Made by a program: the position numbers and the translations under genes. From positions 1-22,506 of IMG/VR virus record IMGVR_UViG_3300046691_000209: DNA of 22,506 nt, one strand, 5' to 3'. The notes beneath the pieces are model-generated. The model was not told the DNA's origin. It saw only the letters and a program-made list of their open reading frames with translations, and searched no databases. Each line of letters begins with the position of its first letter. Position 1 is the first letter of the stretch. Shown in pieces: positions 12,642 through 18,125 of the stretch. The stretch is from a virus.

Positions 12642-14681
12642 ATGGCACTGGCCCTGTACTCCCAGAAGTTCTGGTTCCCCTCCGGCGCGCTGGCGCCGGG
12701 GGTGGTGTCCAGGGTCTTCCTGCACGACACGAACACCTTCGCCCCGCTGTGGGCCGACGCGGGCGGCACCGTACCGGTGGCCAACCCCACGGTCACCGAT
12801 GCGAACGCCTTCCTCACCTTCTGGATCGAGGAAGGCACGTACTGGCTGCACCTGGACACCGAATCCTTTGAGATCACCGTGCCCCCGGTCACCGGTTCGT
12901 CCGGGCCCACCGGCCCCGCCGGCGGGGACCTGGCCGGCACGTACCCGGATCCGTCCGTGGCAGCGATCGACGGAGTGGTGCTGTCGGGTACGCCCAACGT
13001 GGGCGACGTGCTCACCGCCACCGGGGCCGCAGCCGCGGCGTGGGCAGCCCCGGAGTCCGTCACGCCGGAGTGGGTGTTCGACATCACCGACCCCGCCTAC
13101 GGCGCCGTGGGGGATGCGCAGGTGGTCGGGGACGGGGTGATGAGCAACGGATCGGCTGTGCTCACCAGCGCCACCGCGAACTTCCCCGTCGGGATCGTGG
13201 GCAAGGCCATCTCGGTGAAGGGTGCCGGGGTCAACGGGGTCACCACCGCATCCGGCACCGTGCTGGTCCGCACCAGCTCCACCCAGCTCACGCTGTCCTT
13301 CAGCAACGCCTCGGGCGGGGCGCTGGCCAACGCGGTGGTGGTCTGGGGTACGGACAACCAGGCCGCGATCCAGGCCGCGACCGACGCGGCAGAGGCGTAC
13401 CTGCTCACGCACACCTATGCGCAGGTCTACATACCCCCGCAGCCCTTCATCGTGGCCGGAGCCCTGAACACGTCCAAGAGCGGGAACGGCCAGGTCGTCT
13501 TCGGCCCGCAGCCCACGACCGGCGTGAAGCGGATCCTTGAGTTCCGGGGCGAGAGCGACGGGGCCGCGGCCGTCCGCCACTGGCAGCAGACCGTCCCCCA
13601 GTTCGCCGGGTCCTGCCTGATCTCCTTCGGCGTGTACGCGTCCACCGCGGCCCAAATCACCAGCATCAACGCGGCTGGCAACCCCGGCGTGATCTGCGGC
13701 CCCAACGAGGGCAGCGGGTACGGCGTCGGAGCGGTGTACAGCAACACCCAGGCGGTGCTGAAGAACCTGGCCATCCTCACCGCCCACAGCGCCTTCGGGC
13801 TCACGTACGGCGCCTTCAACTTCTACGGCTGCGCCAACGCGCACGTGGCGAATGTGGGGTACGGCACGGCCGGGACCGTGGCCAGCCCGAGCACCGATTA
13901 CAGCTCCCCCGGCGTGTTCGGAACCGGTCTCAGTTTCGGTGCGCTGATGCCGGCGCCGGGCAACAATGATCACTGCATAGCGGAGAATGTGAGCTGCGGG
14001 GGCGGGTACACGTACGCGCTGGCCTTCACCGAGCACGGGGTCATGCTCCGGCTGATGATCCTGTACTGCTGGGCGGCGCTGTGCCCGGTCGGTACGTACT
14101 TCGGGTCCGTGGGGTCCGTGCACGCCATGGAAGTGGTCTCGGCGTCGATCGAGGCGTGCGTTCACGAGCTGTACATCATCGGTCCCGGATCCTCCGGCGT
14201 GGGCCCCACGATCTACGCCAACATCTCCACCGAGTCCAGCACCCCGAACATCGACGGCAACAGCGCCAACGCGGTGAAGTTCGCCCTGGGCCTGGTCCGG
14301 CTGACCGGACTGTTCACCGAGTCCGGGGTCAGCACGTCGGGGCCCTGCGGGGTCGAGCTGGTCAACGGGGCGGTACCCAAGGCCATCAGGCGTCTGACCG
14401 CCAACTTCACCGCGCGCCCCATCGACCGCGCCCTGATCTGCGACACGGACGCCGTGGGCGCCTTCACCGCCACGCTGCCCGCAGCCGGGGCCGACTTCAA
14501 CCCGGTGACGTACGTCTTCCACAACACGGGGTCCGACGTGCTGACCGTGGCGACCGGATCCGCGCAGACCATCACGGCCATGGCGCTGCCCGGCGCCACC
14601 AGCGTGGTAGTCGCCTCGGGTGCGATACTGCGGCTGTCGGCCCTGTTCGACGGCTCCGCCTGGGGCTGGTTCGCCGTATGA
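12642..14681 (+). CDS. Beta-helix fibre/spike-like protein
   Basis: AAGGG precedes the ATG at 12642. The 679-residue protein is modular. Residues 1-85 form a small N-terminal domain containing PLWADAGGTVPVANPTVTDAN and a GTYWLHLD strand, the kind found at the attachment end of phage fibres. Then come a short collagen-like GPTGPAGG and GDLAGTYPDPSV (about 88-106), a repeat typical of tail fibres. From about 145 (DITDPAYGAVGD, then GTDNQAAIQAATDAA and a YIPPQPFIVAG strand) the pattern is pectate-lyase type, followed by a long Gly/Asn/Ser-rich beta-helix and a C-terminal domain with FNPVTYVFHNTGSDVLTV. It would bind or degrade host surface polysaccharide. Its place among head and neck genes, rather than after the minor tail genes, is unusual and may point to a head fibre. 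Confidence 0.8.
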   Translation: MALALYSQKFWFPSGALAPGVVSRVFLHDTNTFAPLWADAGGTVPVANPTVTDANAFLTFWIEEGTYWLHLDTESFEITVPPVTGSSGPTGPAGGDLAGTYPDPSVAAIDGVVLSGTPNVGDVLTATGAAAAAWAAPESVTPEWVFDITDPAYGAVGDAQVVGDGVMSNGSAVLTSATANFPVGIVGKAISVKGAGVNGVTTASGTVLVRTSSTQLTLSFSNASGGALANAVVVWGTDNQAAIQAATDAAEAYLLTHTYAQVYIPPQPFIVAGALNTSKSGNGQVVFGPQPTTGVKRILEFRGESDGAAAVRHWQQTVPQFAGSCLISFGVYASTAAQITSINAAGNPGVICGPNEGSGYGVGAVYSNTQAVLKNLAILTAHSAFGLTYGAFNFYGCANAHVANVGYGTAGTVASPSTDYSSPGVFGTGLSFGALMPAPGNNDHCIAENVSCGGGYTYALAFTEHGVMLRLMILYCWAALCPVGTYFGSVGSVHAMEVVSASIEACVHELYIIGPGSSGVGPTIYANISTESSTPNIDGNSANAVKFALGLVRLTGLFTESGVSTSGPCGVELVNGAVPKAIRRLTANFTARPIDRALICDTDAVGAFTATLPAAGADFNPVTYVFHNTGSDVLTVATGSAQTITAMALPGATSVVVASGAILRLSALFDGSAWGWFAV

Positions 14682-14697
14682 CCCCGGAGGTGACCAC

Positions 14698-14871
14698 GTG
14701 GCCCGTGCCCGCTGCCCCGCGACCGACACGCTGATCGTGAACGGGGAGCCCCGGGAACTGCGGTGCGTCCACTGGGGCGAAGAGGGGGCCCACATCGGGG
14801 ACCACCTGGTCCACACCCAGGCGATCGTGGACGATCACACCTGGCCCAACGACAGTCCCTCCGACGCCTGA
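14698..14871 (+). CDS. Small hypothetical protein, Cys/His-containing
   Basis: The GTG at 14698 is chosen because CGGAGGTGA ends a few nt upstream; an open frame extends further 5' but would lie inside the preceding gene. The 57-residue product starts with ARARCPATDTLIVNGEPREL, contains RCVHWGEEGAHIGDHLVH and ends acidic. Two cysteines and four histidines (C-x-H and H-x-x-x-H type spacing) could coordinate a metal ion, but no known zinc motif is matched. It lies between the fibre gene and the head-to-tail adaptor, with stops and starts nearly abutting, so it is in the late operon. Function unknown. Confidence 0.7.
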   Translation: MARARCPATDTLIVNGEPRELRCVHWGEEGAHIGDHLVHTQAIVDDHTWPNDSPSDA

Positions 14872-14886
14872 CCGGGAAGGTACCTG

Positions 14887-15717
14887 ATGCCCGTCATCAA
14901 CCCGGTGACCGCCACCGGCAGCAACAGCGGAGCCGATTTCGGTCCCTGCGCCACGTGGCCCGTCGAATGGCTGTGCGAGGTCACGGCGGAGACGGCTCCG
15001 CTGACCGGGGCCGCTGTGGCGACCGCGACCGAGGTGCTGTGGGCACTGACCGGCATGCGGTTCGGGCTGTGCACCGTGACGCTGCGCCCGTGCCGTCAGG
15101 ACTGCTACAGCGGACGCATGTACGACGATTTCGGGCCATCGTGGTTCGCCAACTCCTGGCCCACCCCGGCGCTGATCGGGGGGCTGTGGTTCAACCTGGT
15201 GTGCGGGGGCTGCTCCGGGTCCTGCTCGTGCAGCATGGTGAGCGAGTTCATCCTCCCCGCCCCGGTGAACGAGATCATCGAGATCAAGATCGACGGCGAA
15301 CCGATGGTGACAGGCGGGTACCGCCTGGACAACAACCGGATCGTGGTCCGCACCGACGGCGGGGTCTGGCCCCGCTGCAACGACCTGTCCAAGGACGACA
15401 CCGAGGCGGACACCTGGTCCGTCACGGCCACGTACGGCGAGGCGGTCCCCGAGGGCGCAGCGTTCGCCATGGGCGCGCTGGTCTGCGAGATCCTGCGGGC
15501 TGCGACCGGGGGCGACTGCAAGCTGCCGGCGGGACTCCAGCAACTGGTCCGCCAGGGCGTGACGATCCAGTATCCGGACGTGGGGGAGCTGTTCCGACAG
15601 GGCCGCACAGGGCTGTACCTGGTGGACATGTTCCTGGCCACCTGGAACCCGTACGGGATCCGTCAGAAGGCCCGGATCGTGAGCCCCGACCGGCCACCGG
15701 TCAGGCGGCCCACCTGA
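14887..15717 (+). CDS. Head-to-tail adaptor
   Basis: The 276-residue protein carries the pattern of actinophage head-to-tail adaptors: TEVLWALTGMRFGLCTVTL, RPCRQDC, a cluster CGGCSGSCSCS, LPAPVNEIIEIKIDG, YRLDNNRIVVRTDGGVWPRC, KLPAGLQQLVRQGVTI and LVDMFLATWNPYGIRQKA. It would sit under the portal as the first ring of the neck, closing the head and receiving the tail. Twelve cysteines are spread over the chain, with the densest group at the CGGCSGSCSCS stretch, suggesting disulfides or a bound metal. GGAAGG precedes the ATG. The stop codon overlaps the next start (TGATG), so the neck genes are translated in a coupled way. Confidence 0.85.
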   Translation: MPVINPVTATGSNSGADFGPCATWPVEWLCEVTAETAPLTGAAVATATEVLWALTGMRFGLCTVTLRPCRQDCYSGRMYDDFGPSWFANSWPTPALIGGLWFNLVCGGCSGSCSCSMVSEFILPAPVNEIIEIKIDGEPMVTGGYRLDNNRIVVRTDGGVWPRCNDLSKDDTEADTWSVTATYGEAVPEGAAFAMGALVCEILRAATGGDCKLPAGLQQLVRQGVTIQYPDVGELFRQGRTGLYLVDMFLATWNPYGIRQKARIVSPDRPPVRRPT

Positions 15718-16223
15718 TGCCGCTCATCACCGGACCGCTGAAGTGGTACACCGTGGCGGAGACCGTCCGTCTGGCGATCGATGCCGAGATCGCGGCGAAC
15801 CCTCCGGACCGGTCCAGCGTCGTGCCCGGGGCGATCGCCTGGGACGCCTGCGACTGCGGGCTGCTGGCCCTGTCCGTGGCCCGCATCTACCTCTCCGACG
15901 CCTTCCCGCAGCCGCTCACGGCCCGCGTCGGAGCCTGTGACGCGGCGTGGGAGGTCGCAGAGGTCGTGGTGCAGCTCATCCGCTGCGCCCCCAACCCGGA
16001 TGACCAGACGCTGGTCCCGACGATTGCCGACCTGGACGCATCGGCCCAGGAGATCCTGACCGATGCCTACGGGCTGCTGAAGGCGGTCTCGGCCAAGCTG
16101 TGCGAGATGAAGGCGGACCGGGAGATCATCGACTTCTTTCTCAACCCGCTCACCGCGCAGGGTCCGACCGGCGGATGCGTCGGTAACGAGCTGCGGTTCC
16201 TGGTCGGTCTGCCGAGGAACTGA
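15717..16223 (+). CDS. Neck/connector protein, actinophage type
   Basis: The ATG at 15717 overlaps the adaptor stop (TGATG), and the 168-residue product runs to 16223. Features are an N-terminal helix (KWYTVAETVRLAIDAEIA), AWDACDCGLLALSVARIYLSDAFP, a helical VAEVVVQLIRCAPNPDDQ and a C-terminal GPTGGCVGNELRFLVGLP. Proteins with this WDxCxCG and GGCVG pattern follow the adaptor in many actinophage genomes as I recall; their role is not settled, but position favours a head-completion or connector function. Six cysteines in 168 residues again suggest disulfide or metal stabilisation. A longer frame running through the adaptor region is a shadow. Confidence 0.75.
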   Translation: MPLITGPLKWYTVAETVRLAIDAEIAANPPDRSSVVPGAIAWDACDCGLLALSVARIYLSDAFPQPLTARVGACDAAWEVAEVVVQLIRCAPNPDDQTLVPTIADLDASAQEILTDAYGLLKAVSAKLCEMKADREIIDFFLNPLTAQGPTGGCVGNELRFLVGLPRN

Positions 16224-16224
16224 C

Positions 16225-16617
16225 ATGTCCTTCAACGTGTCCACCTCGTTCCGGCTCGAACAGAGCCGTGTAGCGCGTCTCCTACGGCTTCCCGGGGGTG
16301 CGGTGGACCGGAGTCTCAGGCGCCGCGTGGAACGCGTGCAGACGGCCGCACAGCGCCTCGCACCGGGGTCCATGGGCAACGGCATCCGTACGTCCCTGCG
16401 CTACACCCACGACGGGCCGGTGGGAACGATCACGTCCACCCACCCCGCGACCATCTACGTGGTGAACGGGACCCGGCCCCACATCATCCGGCCGAAGCGC
16501 ACCGGGGGCGTCCTGCGGTTCGAGATCGGGGGCCGGGTCGTGTACGCGCGGTACGTCTCGCACCCCGGCACGCGTCCGAACAACTTCCTCATCGAGGCCC
16601 TGCGCGCCGCACTCTGA
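16225..16617 (+). CDS. HK97 gp10-like neck/tail-completion protein
   Basis: This 130-residue basic protein starts at an ATG just after the previous stop, with GAGGAA upstream. It contains an N-terminal helix rich in arginine (VDRSLRRRVERVQTAAQRLAP), then GSMGNGIRTSLRYTHDGPVGTI, an ATIYVVNGTRPHIIRPK strand region, and ends HPGTRPNNFLIEALRAAL. The sequence of 'helix - AP - strand - Y..VN.GT.PH.I.PK - HPG...P.FL..AL' is the usual pattern of the HK97 gp10 / minor capsid family found in siphovirus necks, where it helps complete the tail and joins it to the head. It is the last forward gene before the second reverse-strand gene. Confidence 0.85.
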   Translation: MSFNVSTSFRLEQSRVARLLRLPGGAVDRSLRRRVERVQTAAQRLAPGSMGNGIRTSLRYTHDGPVGTITSTHPATIYVVNGTRPHIIRPKRTGGVLRFEIGGRVVYARYVSHPGTRPNNFLIEALRAAL

Positions 16618-16665
16618 TCCGGTGAGCGACCCAGCACGTCCCGACCCAGACGACTCCCACACCGA

Positions 16666-16680
16666 GGCCGATTCCCGGCC
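16666..16680. terminator. Weak GC hairpin between convergent genes
   Basis: GGCCG (16666-16670) and CGGCC (16676-16680) pair around a 5-nt loop in the 81-bp gap between the forward gp10-like gene and the stop of the reverse gene at 16699. Only 5 bp long and without a T-run; it is offered as a possible convergent terminator on position alone. Confidence 0.25.
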
Positions 16681-16698
16681 AGACGCCCAGCAGGACCC

Positions 16699-16989
16699 CT
16701 ACCACGGCCCGCACCCCGGCTCGGTGCAGTGGCCCGGGAGGTTGTGCCAGACACGGACGAAGCGGTCCGCCTGGCCTTCATGGGCGGACTCACGCGCCGG
16801 GTTCCAGCCCTTGAGCAGGCACAGGGTCCAGCGCAGTCCGCTGATCTGGCCGGTCAGGTTGTCCCGGACCACGTAGCCGGCGTCGGACAGGTCCCCCAGG
16901 ATGCGGTCCCGGGCATGCATGGCCCAGACCACCTGTTCCGCGATCCGGTCGGTGAGTTCGGCCGCTGTGAGGGCCGTGGGTTTCGTCAT
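16699..16989 (-). CDS. Unknown small protein, reverse-strand moron-like gene
   Basis: On the reverse strand, GGAGG lies 5 nt upstream of an ATG at 16989 and opens a 96-residue frame. The product has an N-terminal helix (TALTAAELTDRIAEQVVWAMHARDRILGDL, split as one amphipathic stretch), then GYVVRDNLTGQISGLRWTLCLLKGW, an EGQADRFVRVWHNLP segment and a CTEPGC tail. The tryptophans and regular helices look like a genuine soluble protein. I do not recognise a family. Like the reverse gene at 7827-8702 it opposes the virion operon and has an AT-rich dyad about 20-40 nt upstream of its start, with GTTAC and CCGGG elements beyond. It is probably an independently expressed accessory gene sharing regulation with that gene. 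Forward frames over the same bases look like shadows. Confidence 0.75.
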   Translation of the reverse strand: MTKPTALTAAELTDRIAEQVVWAMHARDRILGDLSDAGYVVRDNLTGQISGLRWTLCLLKGWNPARESAHEGQADRFVRVWHNLPGHCTEPGCGPW

Positions 16990-17007
16990 CGTTCCTCCGT
17001 CGGGTCG

Positions 17008-17051
17008 GGTTCATTTAAGTAAACCACGGATCTGGCCCGGAAACCAGTAAC
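17008..17051 (-). promoter_or_regulatory. Putative promoter/operator of the second reverse gene
   Basis: Read on the reverse strand the region gives GTTAC (17051-17047), CCGGG (17040-17036), TCCGTGG and then GGTTTACTTAAATGAACC (17025-17008), an imperfect dyad pairing at 7 of 9 positions. The same elements in the same order precede the other reverse gene (GTTAC, CCGGG, TCCATGG, GGTTTAATTAAACC). The spacing from GTTAC to TGGTTTA is 22 nt there and 25 nt here. The dyad ends about 18 nt from the start codon. Confidence 0.55.
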
Positions 17052-17067
17052 GGAGCGTAACGGAGGG
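17048..17067. repeat. Tandem 10-bp repeat TAACGGAG(C/G)G
   Basis: TAACGGAGCG (17048-17057) is followed immediately by TAACGGAGGG (17058-17067). The 10-bp period places both copies on one helix face, and on the reverse strand they read as two GTTAC elements upstream of the gene at 16989. A role as activator or repressor sites is inferred. Confidence 0.5.
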
Positions 17068-17102
17068 CCGGGCCCGCACCGACCTGCGGGAGTGTTTTCA
17101 GA

Positions 17103-17236
17103 GTGAGGAGTGTGGGGAACGGCCCTTCTAGGCCATGCCTCTGTGACTGAGCATTCTAAATGATCTTAAAATCCTTGATCAACTTCTCTTCACTCACAAA
17201 CGCATGGCCTAGAAGGGAGAAAGTCACACTCCACAC
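17103..17236. repeat. Long imperfect inverted repeat with AT-rich centre
   Basis: Three paired blocks are nested: 17103-17114 with 17225-17236 (11 of 12), CCCTTCTAGGCCATGC at 17123-17138 with its exact complement at 17202-17217 (16 of 16), and 17139-17151 with 17189-17201 (9 of 13). An unpaired 8 x 7 nt bulge separates the first two blocks, and about 37 AT-rich nt (containing TGATC and GATCA) form the tip. It lies outside any gene. It could be a structured RNA, a strong insulator or terminator, a recombination site or a small non-autonomous mobile element. Confidence 0.75.
17107..17122 (+). repeat. Direct repeat GGAGTGTGGGSAACGG, copy 1
   Basis: GGAGTGTGGGGAACGG here matches 17319-17334 at 15 of 16 positions, about 212 bp away. 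Copy 1 overlaps the outer arm and bulge of the long inverted repeat. Confidence 0.6.
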
Positions 17237-17318
17237 CCATTCTCACACCGGAGGGAACGATTCCGCCCTGTTTGTCCTTCCATACGTACGGGTGTACCCA
17301 GGTGTGTCCGCAAATGCC

Positions 17319-17334
17319 GGAGTGTGGGCAACGG
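17319..17334 (+). repeat. Direct repeat GGAGTGTGGGSAACGG, copy 2
   Basis: GGAGTGTGGGCAACGG differs from copy 1 by a single base. It is followed at once by CCACACCCCACACC, which could pair with the GTGTGG of either copy and so permits alternative RNA folds in front of the chaperone gene. Confidence 0.6.
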
Positions 17335-17436
17335 AATCCACACCCCACACCGCCGAACCCGAACCCCACACCCTCACCGACCGTGACGGAATCCAGCCCG
17401 GTCAAGATCGCTCCCTCAGTCCCCTACGGTGGCCCC

Positions 17437-17901
17437 ATGAGCGAGAGCACGGGCCCGCTGACCGGGTCCACAGACGACGGGGTGAAGGACTTCACCCGGC
17501 AGCACGAGCGGATCAGGTTCCGCATCGACGGAGACCTGTTCGAAGCGGCGCGGGCGCTGCCCGGTAAGACGCTGACGGAGTTCGCGACCCGCTTCGAGAC
17601 GATCGGCGCCATGCCGGTCGGGGCGCAGGTGGACGCGATCCTGGACGCGCTCGGGCTGGTGCTGCTCCCCGACTCCGCCGCGGCGGTGGCCAAGCGGCTG
17701 GGGGATCTGGAGAACCCCATCGAGCTGGAGCAGGCCAGCGAGGTCATGATCTGGTTGCTGGAGAAGTACGGGCTGCGCCCTACACAGCCGTCCTCGAACT
17801 CTGCCGGTGGGCCGGTCAGCCCGGTATCTGGCACGAACTCGACGGACGTTCCGCAGCTTCCGGCACCGACTTCGCCTACCTCCCCGCCGACCGGTTCCTG
17901 A
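17437..17901 (+). CDS. Tail assembly chaperone, short form
   Basis: An ATG at 17437 gives a 154-residue protein: MSESTGPLTG, DDGVKDFTRQHERIRFRIDGDLFEA (in two adjoining parts), GKTLTEFATRF, and a helical ELEQASEVMIWLLEKYGLRP. This is the pattern of the first (G-type) tail assembly chaperone of actinophages, which coats the tape measure during tail assembly. After about 17781 the frame degrades to Pro/Ser/Thr-rich sequence while the -1 frame becomes strongly protein-like, implying a programmed frameshift. The ribosome site is poor (GGTGG, 4 nt away) and TACGGT at 17425-17430 could be a -10 element giving an almost leaderless mRNA. An in-frame TTG upstream at 17272 would add a low-complexity leader and is not favoured. 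Confidence 0.8.
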   Translation: MSESTGPLTGSTDDGVKDFTRQHERIRFRIDGDLFEAARALPGKTLTEFATRFETIGAMPVGAQVDAILDALGLVLLPDSAAAVAKRLGDLENPIELEQASEVMIWLLEKYGLRPTQPSSNSAGGPVSPVSGTNSTDVPQLPAPTSPTSPPTGS

Positions 17902-18125
17902 ACCTGGTCTACGCGGAGATGCTCCAGCGGGTGCGGGTACACGAGGGCCAGAGCGCGGAGGACGCGCGGAAGGTCCTGGACAGCATGCTGTCCGTGGCCG
18001 GCTGGGCGGTGCCCGGCTCCGGCCCGAAGCGTGTGAAGCAGCGTGACCCGAAGGCACCGTGGTGGTGGACCGATGAGGAAGACGCGTCGGACTCCTTCCT
18101 CAAGGCGATGGGGGTGAGCCTGTGA
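17781..18125 (+). CDS. Tail assembly chaperone, -1 frameshift extension
   Basis: From about 17781 the -1 frame reads YTAVLELCRWAGQPGIWHEL, DGRSAASGTDFAYLPADRFL and so on to WWWTDEEDASDSFLKAMGVSL, a convincing protein of about 114 residues with no usable start codon before 17919 and no ribosome site there. In siphoviruses the second chaperone (T-type) is made as a fusion to the first by ribosomal frameshifting just before the tape measure gene, and gene order here is the same. Joining at CCC-T (17778-17781) gives ...KYGLRPYTAVLEL..., a 229-residue fusion. No canonical X-XXY-YYZ heptamer is present, so the slip point is uncertain. Its stop overlaps the tape measure start. Confidence 0.75.
   Translation, partial: YTAVLELCRWAGQPGIWHELDGRSAASGTDFAYLPADRFLNLVYAEMLQRVRVHEGQSAEDARKVLDSMLSVAGWAVPGSGPKRVKQRDPKAPWWWTDEEDASDSFLKAMGVSL

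Larger units (their letters stand above)
16990..17436. other. 447-bp gene-free region rich in repeats
   Basis: No convincing gene lies here. From left to right it holds the upstream control region of the reverse gene at 16989, tandem TAACGGAG units (17048-17067), a long imperfect inverted repeat (17103-17236) with an AT-rich centre, two direct copies of GGAGTGTGGGSAACGG (17107 and 17319), and many CACACC/CCACAC units between 17225 and 17375. Forward and reverse frames in it give proline- or glycine-rich low-complexity peptides. It precedes the tail-assembly chaperone gene and may carry its promoter or a structured leader. Confidence 0.7.

Noticed and set aside
12423-14816. 797-codon reverse frame opposite the beta-helix gene
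   Set aside because: Shadow frame; the forward protein has fibre repeats and a pectate-lyase entry.
14763-15716. Forward frame running through the adaptor gene into the next gene
   Set aside because: Only the part from 15717 is a real gene; the upstream part is out of frame with the adaptor and is Arg/Gly-rich.
16622-16876. 84-codon forward frame starting GTG right after the gp10-like gene
   Set aside because: No ribosome site and Pro/Asp/His-rich composition; it overlaps the better supported reverse gene. It could be a remnant, noted under the finding at 16699.
17100-17400. CRISPR-like array suggested by the short repeats
   Set aside because: Repeats are few, unequally spaced and partly inverted; no regular repeat-spacer units and no cas genes.
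17190-17405. 71-codon reverse frame in the repeat-rich gap
   Set aside because: Gly/Val/Phe-rich low complexity created by the CACACC repeats, no ribosome site.
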